Below, piece after piece: positions 52,330-62,500 of a stretch of 64,000 bases of DNA. The stretch's first letter is position 1, and each line of letters opens with the position of its first letter. The translations under genes and the position numbers were made by a program. The notes under the pieces were generated by a model. The model was not told where the DNA came from, did no database searches, and was given only the letters and a program-made list of their open reading frames with translations. The DNA lies in assembly GCF_000731315.1 (NCBI RefSeq), contig NZ_HG938354.1, positions 496,001 to 560,000 on the forward strand, in the 5' to 3' direction. Origin of the DNA: Neorhizobium galegae bv. orientalis str. HAMBI 540 (GTDB taxonomy: Bacteria > Pseudomonadota > Alphaproteobacteria > Rhizobiales > Rhizobiaceae).

Positions 52330-52581
52330 ATGGCGAATGATGACGAACGGCACGATTCCCACGGCGGGGATAGCGGCGAAGGCCGCGGCGACCGGCACCG
52401 CAGGGCGATGGACGCCCGCGAAGCGCAGCGCAAGGCCAAGGCTGCGGCCAAGCTTCGCGAGAATCTGATGCGCCGCAAGACCCAGGCGCGGGCCCGCCGG
52501 GCCGGCGAGGAGGATCTGACCCAGGGACTTCCCGCCGCAGAACCGGGACTGCCTGCCGCAAAAACGGACGAATCATCGTAG
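52330..52581 (+). CDS. small basic hypothetical protein
   Basis: The 83-residue, highly charged protein is probably largely helical or disordered (RHRRAMDAREAQRKAKAAAKLRENLMRRKTQ). It ends in a Pro/Ala-rich tail. GGAGGG lies just before the ATG, with short spacing. It precedes murA by 113 bases on the same strand; such a small gene before murA is familiar from Rhizobiaceae. A nucleic-acid-binding role would fit the charge but is only a guess. Confidence 0.65.
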   Translation: MANDDERHDSHGGDSGEGRGDRHRRAMDAREAQRKAKAAAKLRENLMRRKTQARARRAGEEDLTQGLPAAEPGLPAAKTDESS

Positions 52582-52694
52582 CTTATGCGCCAGACGGGCT
52601 ATTCGGGCAGGCCATTTTAGCAATCATTGAAGCAGCGGCGGATTTCGTTTAAGGACGCCTCCTTTCGCGCTCTCAGAAGGAAGAGTTACAACTT

Positions 52695-53987
52695 ATGGAT
52701 CGCATCAGAATTGTAGGCGGCAACGAACTCAAGGGCACCATTCCGATCTCGGGAGCGAAAAATGCCGCTTTGCCGCTGATGATCGCCTCCCTTCTGACGA
52801 GCGACACGCTGACGCTCGAAAACGTGCCGCATCTGGCCGACGTGGAACAGCTGCTGCGCATTCTCGGCAATCATGGGGTCGACGTCGCCGTCAACGGCCG
52901 CCGCGAGCGCCAGGAAGAGAGCTATTCACGCACCATCAATTTCACCTGCCGCACCATCGTCGATACGACCGCTCCTTATGAACTGGTCTCCAAGATGCGG
53001 GCCAGCTTCTGGGTCATCGGGCCGCTGCTTGCCCGCGAAGGCCAGGCGCGTGTTTCGCTGCCGGGCGGCTGTGCGATCGGCACCCGTCCGGTCGATCTCT
53101 TCCTCGAAGGCCTGCAGACGCTCGGCGCCACCCTGGAGGTGGACGGCGGTTATGTGAACGCCACGGCCCCCAAGGGCGGCCTGATCGGCGCCACTTACGT
53201 CTTTCCGAAAGTGTCAGTCGGCGCGACCCACGTGATGATGATGGCGGCGACGCTTGCCCGCGGCACGACGGTGATCGAAAACGCCGCCCGTGAGCCGGAG
53301 GTCGTCGATCTCGCAAAATGCCTGACCGCCATGGGCGCCAGGATTTCCGGCGCCGGCACCCGGACGATCACCATCGAGGGTGTCACGTCGCTCTCCGGCG
53401 CCCGCCACCGGGTCCTGCCGGATCGCATCGAGACCGGCACCTATGCCATGGCGGTTGCGATGGCCGGCGGCGACGTCGTGCTCGAGGGAACGGAAGCATC
53501 GCTGCTCGACAACGCGCTCGACACGCTGCGTCTGGCCGGTGCCCATATCACCGAGACCGAGACGGGCTTGCGCGTGGTGCGGAACGGCAACGGCATCCAG
53601 CCGGTCGATATCACCACCGAGCCTTTCCCGGGCTTTCCCACCGACCTGCAGGCGCAGTTCATGGCGCTGATGACCAGGTCTTCGGGCGTCTCGAACATTA
53701 CCGAGACGATTTTCGAAAACCGCTTCATGCATGTGCAGGAGCTTGCCCGCCTCGGCGCCAGGATTTCGCTGTCCGGCCAGAAGGCCCGGGTTGAAGGCGT
53801 GACGCGGCTGAAGGGCGCTCCGGTCATGGCGACCGACCTGCGCGCTTCCGTCTCGCTGGTGATCGCCGGCCTTGCCGCCGAAGGGGAAACCATGGTCAGC
53901 CGCGTCTATCACCTCGACCGCGGTTTCGAACGGCTGGAAGAAAAGCTCACCCGCTGCGGTGCAGTGGTCGAGCGCGTCAGCGACTGA
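52695..53987 (+). CDS. murA: UDP-N-acetylglucosamine 1-carboxyvinyltransferase
   Basis: The 430-residue enzyme catalyses the first committed step of peptidoglycan synthesis, adding enolpyruvate from PEP to UDP-GlcNAc. Lys22 and Asn23 ([10 protein letters not shown]) and the fosfomycin-target cysteine Cys126 in [20 protein letters not shown] are present, as are the [15 protein letters not shown] and [17 protein letters not shown] segments. Having the Cys predicts fosfomycin sensitivity of the enzyme itself. AGAAGGAAGAG lies upstream, and a terminator follows. Confidence 0.97.
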   Translation: MDRIRIVGGNELKGTIPISGAKNAALPLMIASLLTSDTLTLENVPHLADVEQLLRILGNHGVDVAVNGRRERQEESYSRTINFTCRTIVDTTAPYELVSKMRASFWVIGPLLAREGQARVSLPGGCAIGTRPVDLFLEGLQTLGATLEVDGGYVNATAPKGGLIGATYVFPKVSVGATHVMMMAATLARGTTVIENAAREPEVVDLAKCLTAMGARISGAGTRTITIEGVTSLSGARHRVLPDRIETGTYAMAVAMAGGDVVLEGTEASLLDNALDTLRLAGAHITETETGLRVVRNGNGIQPVDITTEPFPGFPTDLQAQFMALMTRSSGVSNITETIFENRFMHVQELARLGARISLSGQKARVEGVTRLKGAPVMATDLRASVSLVIAGLAAEGETMVSRVYHLDRGFERLEEKLTRCGAVVERVSD

Positions 53988-54012
53988 TCGATCCGAAAGG
54001 CTGATATTTGTG

Positions 54013-54049
54013 AAGGACGGTTAGGGCATTGCCCTTGCCGTCCTTTTTT
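54013..54049 (+). terminator. intrinsic terminator after murA
   Basis: AAGGACGG (54013-54020) pairs with CCGTCCTT (54038-54045), with an inner AGGGCATTGCCCT stem, followed by more T residues. It lies 26 bases after the murA stop. Confidence 0.88.
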
Positions 54050-54128
54050 GCATGTCTATCTTTTGCATAAGCCCCTCTCTAATCCCGCCTCATACTGTTT
54101 GATCCGGCACCCCCACGGAGATTTCCCC

Positions 54129-54971
54129 ATGACCGATGTTCAAGCCCCCGTCTGGTTCATCACCGGCTGCTCCACCGGCTTCGGCCGCGAACTTGCCAAA
54201 CTGACGATTGAGCGCGGCTGGCCGACCGTCGTCACCGCCCGCGGCCGGGATCGCGTCGCCGATCTCGCCGACGGCAAGGATCACGTTCTGGCGCTCGATC
54301 TCGACGTGACGGACATGAAGCAGATTTCCGATGCGGTTTCGGCTGCCGAGCAGAAGTACGGACGCATCGACGTGCTGGTCAACAATGCCGGCTACGGTTA
54401 CCAGGCCTCGATCGAGGAAGGCGAGGAGGACGAGATCCGGGCCATGTTCGACGCCAATGTCTTCGGCCTGTTCGCCATGACCCGCGCCGTGCTGCCGGGC
54501 ATGCGTGCGAAGCGCAAGGGCCACATTCTCAACATCACTTCGATGGCCGGCTTCATGGGCCTGCCGAGTTCCGGTTATTATGCGGCGAGCAAGCACGCTG
54601 TCGAAGGTTTTTCCGATGCACTCGCCATGGAAGGCGCGCCGCTTGGCATCAGGGTCACCTGCGTCGAGCCCGGTCCGTTCCGCACCGACTGGGCCGGTCG
54701 CTCCCTGAAGCAGACGCCGAGCACGATCGCCGATTATGCCGAGACCGCCGCGGCCCGCATGGGCGCGACATCCGGCTATAGCGGCCGCCAGCCGGGCGAT
54801 CCGGTGCGTGCCGGCGAGGCGATGATCGCCGCGACCGAAGCGGATCAGGCGCCCCGCCACCTGGTTTTGGGCGCCATCGCCTATAACGCCGTCACTCAGA
54901 AGCTGAATGAGCGCCTGGCCCAGATCGAACTCTGGGAGGACATCAGCCTTTCCGCCGATTTTCCCAGCTGA
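54129..54971 (+). CDS. SDR family oxidoreductase
   Basis: The 280-residue short-chain dehydrogenase has the cofactor motif ITGCSTGFGRELA (from residue 11), VVTARGRDRV with Arg after strand two (suggesting NADP preference), VNNAGYGYQ and the catalytic YYAASKHAVEG. It belongs to the group often annotated as ketoreductase or retinol-dehydrogenase-like; the substrate is unknown. ACGGAGATTTCCCC precedes the chosen ATG. It stands alone after the murA terminator. Confidence 0.9.
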   Translation: MTDVQAPVWFITGCSTGFGRELAKLTIERGWPTVVTARGRDRVADLADGKDHVLALDLDVTDMKQISDAVSAAEQKYGRIDVLVNNAGYGYQASIEEGEEDEIRAMFDANVFGLFAMTRAVLPGMRAKRKGHILNITSMAGFMGLPSSGYYAASKHAVEGFSDALAMEGAPLGIRVTCVEPGPFRTDWAGRSLKQTPSTIADYAETAAARMGATSGYSGRQPGDPVRAGEAMIAATEADQAPRHLVLGAIAYNAVTQKLNERLAQIELWEDISLSADFPS

Positions 54972-55076
54972 GGATGGCGCGGTAGGGCCCGCCGACTGGT
55001 GAGGGCGGTCATTCGCTCTCGGGCGAGTGATGAACCGTCCTGCAGTCGGCCGGACCGCAACCGCTCCAGTCGGCTT

Positions 55077-55955
55077 TCACTGCGGCGGAAGCAACGGCCG
55101 CAAAGTATCGGTCAGTCCGGTCGTGCCGTAACGAATATTGCTGGCGCCCGGTTCGATATCGATCAGGCCGCCCTTGTTATGGGCGTCATAGACCTTGATC
55201 AGCAGTCCGGCAGCGCTCGCGCTCATGATCCGCTCGAAACTTTCCTGCCATTGTGGGCGGGGTACTGTTTGTGCGGAAACCGTCCGGCCCAGGAGCTGGC
55301 CCAGCGCCTCCGCAACGTCGCTGGCACTGTACCGGCGTGGCCCTTCGGCATGGATGACTTCCGGGCCTTGCCCGGTGGCAGACTGCAACAGCAGGCCGGC
55401 GGCAATCGGGCCGAGGTCCGGAGCCGAAATCGTTGGAAACTTCCTGCCGACCGGGTCGTGAAAGGTCGGCAGGATGCCGGATGCGATGGCGATCGGGATG
55501 ACGCGCCCCCATCCTTCCATATGCTCCGCCGATCGCAGCAGCAGCGTGTGGCTATCGAGCCGGCTGAGCCTGTCCTCGAATATACGGAACATGCTGGGCA
55601 TCCCGATGTCGTCGGTCACGTGAGCGCCGTAGTCGGAAATCGCCAGCACCCGCCTCGGGCGCGCCTGCTCGAGCGCCCCGGAAAGGCTTTCGATCGCCTG
55701 CAGCATCTCGTCCGCGGTGTCCTTCGCCTGTGGCGACACCGGAAGGATGATCTGCACGGCATCCGCGTCGGCTATCGACCTGGCGAGGGCTTCGGCATCC
55801 AGAAGGTCGGCGATTGCGATCTCGCAGCCGATCTTGCTCAGCTGCTCCGCCTTTGCCGGATCGCGTAGGATCGCCCTGACGGGTGCGCCCGCCTTGCGCA
55901 ATGCCAATGATGTTGAATAACCGACCTTTCCGGCCGCTCCGACGATTGCAAACAT
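55077..55955 (-). CDS. NmrA-like NAD(P)-binding protein
   Basis: The 292-residue atypical SDR starts FAIVGAAGKVGYSTSLALRKAG (glycine-rich nucleotide loop), then VRAILRDPAKAEQL and LADAVQIILP-like segments. It lacks the usual YxxxK motif, as is common for NmrA/quinone-reductase-like proteins that act as redox sensors or reductases. The AraC gene lies 64 bases upstream on the same strand, and the two may be co-transcribed. The role is not known. Confidence 0.85.
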   Translation of the reverse strand: MFAIVGAAGKVGYSTSLALRKAGAPVRAILRDPAKAEQLSKIGCEIAIADLLDAEALARSIADADAVQIILPVSPQAKDTADEMLQAIESLSGALEQARPRRVLAISDYGAHVTDDIGMPSMFRIFEDRLSRLDSHTLLLRSAEHMEGWGRVIPIAIASGILPTFHDPVGRKFPTISAPDLGPIAAGLLLQSATGQGPEVIHAEGPRRYSASDVAEALGQLLGRTVSAQTVPRPQWQESFERIMSASAAGLLIKVYDAHNKGGLIDIEPGASNIRYGTTGLTDTLRPLLPPQ

Positions 55956-56019
55956 TATCTATTCCTTGAGTTGTGAGGCGCAAGAACTAAGGAATAGGGC
56001 AGGCGCGCATCGCGCAGAT

Positions 56020-56919
56020 TCAGACGGATCTTTGCAGTTTCGGGCGGATTTCGGGTGCCGGACGAGCGATCTCGCTCGGAGTCTGCCCGAGGATACGCCG
56101 CATCGTCGAGGCCATGTGGCTCTGGTGAGCGAAACCGGCGGCCAGGGCAACCTCGCTGGCCGGCATGCTCGTCGTGGCGATCAGTGCCCGCGCGTATTCG
56201 ATGCGGCGGCGCATGACATATTGATGCACGGGCGTTCCGGTGCTGTTGCGAAACAGCGTCTTGAGCCGGGTGACGCTGACGCCCGCGACCGTCGCCAGAT
56301 CGGCGAGATGGAGTTTCTGGTCCAAGTTCGTCTCGATGAAGTCGATCAGCATTCTGAGCTGGCGCGCGGACATTCTCGGCGCGCCGGAGGCTCCTGGGTA
56401 TGGACTGCCGTCGGTCGTGGTTTCGATCAGTCGGACGGCCAGCGCGTTCGCCAGAAGATCGATGTAGAGCGGATCGGACGGCATTTCCGCCTCGAGATCC
56501 GCCTTGATGGCCCAGCCGATCGCCTCGATACGGGCATCGCGAAGCTGGAGCCGCGGGATGAATTCGATCTTCGCTGCGTCTCTTCCAAGCTCTTCGGCAA
56601 CCTGTTCCAGAAGCGAGGGGCGAAGGCTCAGCCGCAGGATCTGGCAATCCGCATCGTCCTCCCAAGATCCATCCACGCCCGCCGGAACGAAATCGATATC
56701 GCCGGGCTTCTGCAAACGCCGCATCCGCCTGTCGCCGACCGAGCAATCCGCCTGGACGGGCGGACCGAAATGCATGCCCAGTCGATGCAGTTCGCTCCCC
56801 CGCACATGCGAAGACACTCCGCCCGGGATATGCACGAGAGCGGCATCGAGCGCATTCCAGGCTCTTCCCTCACTGGAAAAGAGGATCCGGGCTGACGGTT
56901 GCGGCGAGGAAAGTGTCAT
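56020..56919 (-). CDS. AraC family transcriptional regulator
   Basis: From this start the protein has 299 residues: an N-terminal ligand region (about 1-180) and a C-terminal double helix-turn-helix. The latter includes NLDQKLHLADLATVAGVSVTRLKTLFRNSTG, TPVHQYVMRRRIEYARALI and SEVALAAGFAHQSHMASTMRRILG, the AraC/XylS signature. It may control the NmrA-like gene downstream. The start is uncertain; an in-frame start at 56982 is possible, and neither has a clear ribosome binding site. Confidence 0.88.
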   Translation of the reverse strand: MTLSSPQPSARILFSSEGRAWNALDAALVHIPGGVSSHVRGSELHRLGMHFGPPVQADCSVGDRRMRRLQKPGDIDFVPAGVDGSWEDDADCQILRLSLRPSLLEQVAEELGRDAAKIEFIPRLQLRDARIEAIGWAIKADLEAEMPSDPLYIDLLANALAVRLIETTTDGSPYPGASGAPRMSARQLRMLIDFIETNLDQKLHLADLATVAGVSVTRLKTLFRNSTGTPVHQYVMRRRIEYARALIATTSMPASEVALAAGFAHQSHMASTMRRILGQTPSEIARPAPEIRPKLQRSV

Positions 56920-57217
56920 GGTCGGATGTGCTCGGATCTCAACGTTTGGGACAATGCTACCCCTCATTCGCCTTCGCAACAACGCGCCAATTCGCGTGGA
57001 GTAGGGTCTGCTGTCGGCCTGAAGCGGAAATTTGGCCGGACAGGCTGATTGTCTGCGCTCATCCCCGGGAACAGGGCTTAATGCTGTGCGCGAAGGGCTG
57101 AAGCGCTGGGATGTCGATTATGGGATCACCGCAGCAAATGATGGCGGCGTCGATGTTTCCTGTCGTTACGGGTGGCCAGCCCTTTGCGGTCATTGTGAAC
57201 TTGGATAATCTTCTTCC

Positions 57218-58030
57218 ATGAGGACGTCGTTCACATGCGAAGATCTCGAAAAGGCGAGAAGTGACCTTCTTGCGACGGTGGTTGGCTGGTTCAAGAGGGA
57301 GCCGGGCACCCTGGGTATCTTCCTGGGCGGATCGATTGCTGCTGAAACAGCCGATGCCTATTCCGATATCGACCTGCGCATCATCGTGGAACCGGAGCAG
57401 CATTCGCACTTTGTGGAGAAGCGCCGGGAAATCCCGACGCAGTGGCCGGGTTTTCTCTTCAACGAATGGCTCCCGGGCACCCAGCACTGCGTGTCGCATT
57501 TTCAGCCGTTCGGGAAGATCGACATATTTTATTATGATGCCGCCAAGCTGACGCCTTCGCCGTGGTACCGGCTGCCGATCAAGATTTTGCACGACCCTGA
57601 CAGGATGGTCGCCGATCTCGTCAAGCGATCGGAAGAGCTGACGTTTGCGGTCACTGAGGACGACGTCGATTTTTCGATCAGCAAGGGCTTGGCGGCTGCT
57701 CATGAAACATATCGGCGGGCGAAGCGCGGAGAGCTGTTCTACGCCCAGACGCTCCTGGACGAACTGCGTCACCACATGATGCAGGCCGACGATTGGCTCC
57801 ATGACCGCACCCCGGAGACGACAGTCATTGCGAAATTTGGCAAGCGAGCCAGCGGGACGGTTTCGATCGATCTCACGATGTCCTATTGCGCATGCGAAGG
57901 CGAAGCAATTCTGGCTGCATTGCGCTCGCTGGTGCGCGCCTATCGAAATCAGGTGCTGGCGCTGCATGAGAAGTTTCAGCTTTCCCGGCCGTTGAAAAAC
58001 GATATGGCGGCCCTCGATATCGTCCCATAG
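57218..58030 (+). CDS. nucleotidyltransferase-fold protein (aminoglycoside adenylyltransferase-like)
   Basis: The 270-residue protein has a polymerase-beta-type motif, FLGGSIAAETADAYSDIDLRIIV, with Gly37-Gly38-Ser39 and metal ligands Asp50 and Asp52. A helical C-terminal part follows (AHETYRRAKRGELFYAQTLLDELRHHMM). This resembles the AadK/ANT-type adenylyltransferase group and minimal nucleotidyltransferases. Whether it modifies an antibiotic or another target cannot be told. It stands alone on the plus strand, divergent from the AraC gene. Confidence 0.8.
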   Translation: MRTSFTCEDLEKARSDLLATVVGWFKREPGTLGIFLGGSIAAETADAYSDIDLRIIVEPEQHSHFVEKRREIPTQWPGFLFNEWLPGTQHCVSHFQPFGKIDIFYYDAAKLTPSPWYRLPIKILHDPDRMVADLVKRSEELTFAVTEDDVDFSISKGLAAAHETYRRAKRGELFYAQTLLDELRHHMMQADDWLHDRTPETTVIAKFGKRASGTVSIDLTMSYCACEGEAILAALRSLVRAYRNQVLALHEKFQLSRPLKNDMAALDIVP

Positions 58031-58578
58031 CGCGCCCGCTTTGGGGGTCGACACCGCCGCTTCGCAAACTCCGCGGCGCACAGGGTGAGAAGCCGGCGGG
58101 GTGAAGTGCGTCTGCCGTCCCGAGAACCCCGGGGACGAAATGCGGCCGAACGGCGGTTGCGTTCCTGCTTCTTCAACGGCTTGGCAGATTTTTGCCCGGT
58201 GAACATCCCCGCGATGAGGACACCGGGCAATAATGGCCGCGTCATCGGATGGGAACCGGGTTCGCGAACCGGCTGCCTTCACCAAGGTTCGAAAGTGCCC
58301 GGTTCCGGTGACGGTCGTCAAAAGCGGCGAGGGGAGGGCTCGGAAATCCTCCTTGAACCGCAAAAGACGATCGGGGCAGGTGGAACCTACCTCACATCAA
58401 TACCCAATGCCCTGCCTGCCCCATTCCCGTCTTTGAACCGTGCCGGCACCATCTGTCGGCTGCGGATAAAGCTGCATGCTGTCTTGTTCGCCGCCGTTGC
58501 TTCTTGTCTCGTCACATCCTATCTCAAGTCCTAAGAACATTCGCGTGAACGCGCGCCTCTGGATGGATATTGGAAGCG
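58031..58578. other. intergenic region with inverted repeats
   Basis: No supported gene in about 550 bases. TTGCCCGGTG (58192-58201) and its exact complement CACCGGGCAA (58221-58230) form a hairpin with a 19-base loop. Shorter GGGGCAGG/CCTGCCCC arms occur near 58374-58423. These may be small palindromic intergenic elements or terminators. Confidence 0.45.
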
Positions 58579-59013
58579 ATGACCGACTTGAAGCTGCTGG
58601 CCCTCGACCCAGACGACCTGGGTATCATTTCCGCCCATATGCAGGATGCGGTCTTCAAGGTGGGCGATGTGCGCTGGTCGCAGCCCGAGCGCAACTTCTC
58701 GCTCGCGGCCAACCGCTTCGTCTGGGAAAATGCCGGCGAGAAAAAACGTAAAAGTTTCGAACGCCGCCGCTCGGCGATCGTCTTCAAGCGGGTCGAGGCG
58801 GTACGCTCGACGGGCGTCAATCGCGGCCGCAAGGATGAGGTCCTGTCGCTTTTGGCGATCACCTTCTCGCAAAAGGGCGACGGCCCGGAAGGAACGATCG
58901 AGCTGGTGCTTTCCGGAAAATCGACGATTGCGCTCGATGTCGAATGCATCGAAGTTGCTCTTGCGGATGTCGGCGGCGCATGGGAAACGGCGTCGAAGCC
59001 CCGTCATCCCTGA
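58579..59013 (+). CDS. DUF2948 family protein
   Basis: The 144-residue protein matches DUF2948: LKLLALDPDDLGIISAHMQDAV, FSLAANRFVWE, RRRSAIVFKRVEAVRSTG, and a LVLSGKSTIALDVECIEVALADVG end. It is conserved next to hisD in Rhizobiales, but its function is not known. The ATG at 58579 is chosen; a TTG nine bases upstream is in frame. It is likely co-transcribed with hisD, which starts 68 bases downstream. Confidence 0.88.
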   Translation: MTDLKLLALDPDDLGIISAHMQDAVFKVGDVRWSQPERNFSLAANRFVWENAGEKKRKSFERRRSAIVFKRVEAVRSTGVNRGRKDEVLSLLAITFSQKGDGPEGTIELVLSGKSTIALDVECIEVALADVGGAWETASKPRHP

Positions 59014-59080
59014 TCTGGCCCCTTTGCCCGAACGGCCTGAGCGGGATAACATCGTTTTTTGAGCTGGAAGGGATATCCGC

Positions 59081-60394
59081 TTGGCAATCTGGTTGGATCA
59101 GGCGTCGCAGGACTTTGAGGCGAAGTTTTCCGCATTTCTCTCGACCAAGCGAGAGGTATCGGAAGACGTGAATACGGTGGTGCGCGCCATCATCGACGAT
59201 GTGCGCGCCCGCGGCGACCAGGCGCTGATCGATTATTCCGCCCGTTTCGACGGTATCGACCTCGCCAAGGTCGGGATAAGGGTCACCGAAGCCGAGATCG
59301 ACGCTGCCTTCGCCGAGACCGACCGGAAGGTCGTCGACGCCCTGAAGTTCGCCGCCGAGCGTATCGAGCGCCACCATGCCCGCCAGATGCCGAAGGACGA
59401 CATCTACGAGGACGCGATCGGCGTCGGCTTGGGCTCCCGCTGGACGGCGATCGAGGCGGTCGGCCTCTATGTTCCGGGCGGCACCGCGAGCTATCCGAGC
59501 TCGGTGCTGATGAATGCGGTGCCGGCAAAGGTCGCCGGTGTGCCGCGCGTCGTCATGGTCGTGCCTGCGAGCAGCGGCAAGATCAATCCGGCGGTGCTCG
59601 CCGCTGCGCGTGTCGCCGGCGTCACCGAGATCTACCGCGTTGGCGGCGCCCAGGCCGTGGCAGCGCTCGCCTACGGCACCGAGACGATCGCCCCGGTCGC
59701 CAAGATCGTCGGCCCCGGCAATGCCTATGTGGCGGCCGCCAAGCGGCATGTCTTCGGCACCGTCGGCATCGACATGATCGCCGGCCCTTCGGAAGTCCTC
59801 GTCATCGCCGACGCTGAGAACGATCCGGACTGGCTGGCGGCGGACCTGCTCGCCCAGGCCGAACACGATGCCGGCGCCCAGTCGATCCTCGTCACCGACG
59901 ATGCCCCGCTCGGCAAGGCGGTGGAGGCGGCCGTCGAGCGTCAGCTGAAGACCCTGTCGCGTTCGCAAACCGCAGCCGCAAGCTGGCGCGATTTCGGCGC
60001 CGTTATCCTGGTGCCGGACCTGCAGGCGGCGCTGCCGCTCGCCAACCGCATTGCCGCCGAGCATCTGGAGCTTGCCGTTGCCGATCCCGACGCGCTGCTG
60101 CCGGGCATCCGCAATGCCGGCGCGATCTTTATCGGCCGCCATACGCCGGAAGTGATCGGCGATTATGTCGGCGGCTCCAATCACGTGCTGCCGACCGCGC
60201 GTTCGGCGCGTTTTTCCTCCGGCCTTTCGGTGCTCGATTTCGTCAAGCGCACCTCCATCCTGCGGCTTGGGCCCGATCAGCTCCGCCAGCTGGCGCCGGC
60301 GGCGATCACGCTTGCGCATTCCGAAGGGCTCGACGCGCATGCCCGTTCCGTCGCGATCCGCCTGAACGGCCTGCCCCTCGACGACGAGGGCTGA
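59081..60394 (+). CDS. hisD: histidinol dehydrogenase
   Basis: The 437-residue enzyme oxidises L-histidinol to histidine in two NAD steps, the end of histidine synthesis. Visible motifs are [35 protein letters not shown] and [16 protein letters not shown]. Zinc ligands lie in [12 protein letters not shown], and [18 protein letters not shown] and [16 protein letters not shown] follow. It starts at a TTG codon, which is decided by the GGAAGGGATATCCGC leader and family length. It heads a compact run with the UPF0262 and phosphatase genes. Confidence 0.96.
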   Translation: MAIWLDQASQDFEAKFSAFLSTKREVSEDVNTVVRAIIDDVRARGDQALIDYSARFDGIDLAKVGIRVTEAEIDAAFAETDRKVVDALKFAAERIERHHARQMPKDDIYEDAIGVGLGSRWTAIEAVGLYVPGGTASYPSSVLMNAVPAKVAGVPRVVMVVPASSGKINPAVLAAARVAGVTEIYRVGGAQAVAALAYGTETIAPVAKIVGPGNAYVAAAKRHVFGTVGIDMIAGPSEVLVIADAENDPDWLAADLLAQAEHDAGAQSILVTDDAPLGKAVEAAVERQLKTLSRSQTAAASWRDFGAVILVPDLQAALPLANRIAAEHLELAVADPDALLPGIRNAGAIFIGRHTPEVIGDYVGGSNHVLPTARSARFSSGLSVLDFVKRTSILRLGPDQLRQLAPAAITLAHSEGLDAHARSVAIRLNGLPLDDEG

Positions 60395-60397
60395 CGG

Positions 60398-60871
60398 ATG
60401 GGGCGAGGCGACTTCCGGCTCTACGATGTCGTCCTGGACGACTCGATCGGGCGCTCGACGCCCGATGTGGAACACGAGCGGGCGGTCGCCATCTTCGACC
60501 TGGTCGAGGAAAACTCTTTCGAGCCGTTCGGCCATGCCGGCGGCCCCTACAAGCTGAAGCTCTCGCTCGTCGATGCCAAGCTGGTGCTCGGCATCACCAC
60601 CGACAGGGGCGACGAGGTCGCGACCCATATCCTGTCGCTGACGCCCTTCCGGCGGATCATCAAGGACTACTTCATGATCTGCGAAAGCTATTATGAAGCG
60701 ATCCGTTCCTCGACCCCCAGCCGCATCGAGGCGATCGACATGGGCCGGCGCGGCGTCCACAACGAAGGCTCGCAGACGCTGATGGACCGGCTGGACGGCA
60801 AGATCCGCGTCGATTTCAACACGGCCCGGCGGCTTTTCACGCTGGTCTGCGTGCTTTACTGGCGCGGTTGA
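60398..60871 (+). CDS. UPF0262 family protein
   Basis: The 157-residue protein matches the uncharacterised UPF0262 family, with [57 protein letters not shown] and [13 protein letters not shown]. It begins 3 bases after the hisD stop, so translation is coupled. Found next to hisD in many alphaproteobacteria. Function unknown. Confidence 0.9.
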   Translation: MGRGDFRLYDVVLDDSIGRSTPDVEHERAVAIFDLVEENSFEPFGHAGGPYKLKLSLVDAKLVLGITTDRGDEVATHILSLTPFRRIIKDYFMICESYYEAIRSSTPSRIEAIDMGRRGVHNEGSQTLMDRLDGKIRVDFNTARRLFTLVCVLYWRG

Positions 60872-60873
60872 GC

Positions 60874-61353
60874 ATGGAGGCAGTGCTCGCCCCGGAGACC
60901 AAAGCCAAAAGACCGGGCGCCGTTCTTTTCATGTGCGGCTTCAACGTCATCCGTTCGCCGATGGCGGAGGCCATTGCAAAGCGGCTGCTGCCACCCGATA
61001 TCTACGTCCAGTCGGCGGGCGTGCGCTCCGGTGAGCGCGATCCCTTCGTGGATGCGGTGCTGGAGGAGGTCGGCCTTTCGATCGGCCGCCACCAGCCGCG
61101 TACGCTCGAAGAGCTCGAGGATGATTTTTTCGACCTGATCGTCACGCTGACGCCGGAAGCCCATCATGCCGCGCTGGAACTGACCCGGGCCAATGCCGTG
61201 GACGTGGTCTATTGGCCGACCATGGATCCGACCGCTGCGACCGGCACCCGCGACCAGATGCTCGATGCCTATCGTGAGGTTCGAGACCATCTCTGGCGCC
61301 TGATCGACGAGCGCCTTTCCGGCATCAGCCGGCACCCCGCCGAGACCGCCTGA
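60874..61353 (+). CDS. low-molecular-weight protein tyrosine phosphatase family protein
   Basis: The 159-residue protein has the LMW-PTP P-loop CGFNVIRS (Cys21 nucleophile, Arg27) and a downstream acid pair in VYWPTMDPTA. The family removes phosphate from tyrosines or reduces arsenate. The usual CxGNxCRS pattern is changed to CGFNVIRS, so the second Cys of typical LMW-PTPs and arsenate reductases is missing. This favours a phosphatase-like over a reductase role. It begins 2 bases after the UPF0262 stop. An upstream TTG (60868) is an alternative start. Confidence 0.85.
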   Translation: MEAVLAPETKAKRPGAVLFMCGFNVIRSPMAEAIAKRLLPPDIYVQSAGVRSGERDPFVDAVLEEVGLSIGRHQPRTLEELEDDFFDLIVTLTPEAHHAALELTRANAVDVVYWPTMDPTAATGTRDQMLDAYREVRDHLWRLIDERLSGISRHPAETA

Positions 61354-61505
61354 AACGGCCTGCCGGATGTGACTTGAAACGACATTGAGAATAGCGCGCA
61401 AGCGAGGTTCACAAAGCGGACATGATTGTGTAGTTTCCGCGCAAATTTCCGGGCGGGCGCGAAAAGCGTTGCCGGCCCAACCCAACACAGGAAGAAAAAC
61501 TATAG

Positions 61506-61724
61506 ATGGCTAAAGAAGAAGTCCTCGAATTCCCGGGCGTCGTGACCGAACTCCTGCCCAACGCGACGTTCCGCGTGAAGCTCGAAAACGAACATGAGAT
61601 CATCGCCCATACAGCCGGCCGCATGCGCAAGAACCGTATCCGCGTTCTCGCCGGTGACAAGGTGCTTGTCGAAATGACGCCCTACGACCTGACCAAGGGC
61701 CGTATCACCTACCGCTTCAAGTAA
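61506..61724 (+). CDS. infA: translation initiation factor IF-1
   Basis: The 72-residue S1-like OB-fold protein is exactly the family length: [39 protein letters not shown] and [11 protein letters not shown]. It binds the ribosomal A site on the 30S subunit with IF-2 and IF-3. CACAGGAAGAAAAACTATAG precedes the ATG. A 150-base gap separates it from the phosphatase gene and probably holds its own promoter. Confidence 0.98.
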   Translation: MAKEEVLEFPGVVTELLPNATFRVKLENEHEIIAHTAGRMRKNRIRVLAGDKVLVEMTPYDLTKGRITYRFK

Positions 61725-61750
61725 CATCCCTTCATCCGCGGCGGGCTCTC

Positions 61751-62371
61751 ATGGCGCTGGAACAAAAGCTGATACTGGCCTCCGGTTCTCCGCGCCGTCT
61801 CGACCTCCTCAACCAGGCCGGCATCGCGCCGGCGCGGCTGATGCCGATGGATATCGACGAGACGCCGAAGAAATCCGAACATCCGCGCTCGCTTGCCCGC
61901 CGGCTTTCGACGGAAAAGGCCGAAGCGGCGCTCGGGGCCATCCGCAACGATCCGGCCTGGCGGCACAGTTATATCCTGTCGGCCGACACGGTGGTTGCCG
62001 TCGGTCGCCGCATTCTCGAAAAGACCGAATATACGGAGCAGGCCTCGTCCGCCCTGCACCTGCTCTCCGGGCGTGGCCACTGGGTCTATACCGGCATCTG
62101 CCTGATCACCCCCGGCGGCCAGTTCCGCCAGAAGGTGGTGCAGACCAAGGTGCGCTTCAAGCGGCTTTCCACCCGCGAGATCGAAAACTATATCGCGTCC
62201 GGGCAATGGCGCGGTAAGGCGGGCGCCTACGCGATCCAGGGAATTGCCGGATCGTTCGTGCAGAAGCTGGTCGGCTCCTACACCAACGTCGTCGGCCTGC
62301 CGCTTTTCGAGGTAACGGGGCTTTTGACCGGCGAAGGCTTCGACGTGGCCACGGCCTGGCCGGAAGGCTGA
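61751..62371 (+). CDS. maf: Maf family nucleotide pyrophosphatase
   Basis: The 206-residue protein has [16 protein letters not shown] at its start, the DIDET strand, [10 protein letters not shown] with the catalytic Asp, and [15 protein letters not shown]. The family hydrolyses non-canonical or canonical nucleoside triphosphates and is linked to house-cleaning and septum control. It follows infA by 26 bases, the usual order in Rhizobiaceae. The conserved first part is complete. Confidence 0.95.
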   Translation: MALEQKLILASGSPRRLDLLNQAGIAPARLMPMDIDETPKKSEHPRSLARRLSTEKAEAALGAIRNDPAWRHSYILSADTVVAVGRRILEKTEYTEQASSALHLLSGRGHWVYTGICLITPGGQFRQKVVQTKVRFKRLSTREIENYIASGQWRGKAGAYAIQGIAGSFVQKLVGSYTNVVGLPLFEVTGLLTGEGFDVATAWPEG

Positions 62372-62500
62372 AAGAGGCCGGCTCAGACAGCGTGGGCCAA
62401 TGGAGCAAGCCGAAAGGTGCCCCGGCTGCGCCTGTAGGGTGTCGTCGGCGATCAAAAGCTGCCGATGCGCCATGCCCCGTGTAGAAAGGAGTATTCAAAG

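Noticed and set aside
58859..60760. A 633-codon minus-strand open frame opposite hisD
   Set aside because: Antisense shadow of hisD and its neighbours, which have clear catalytic motifs.
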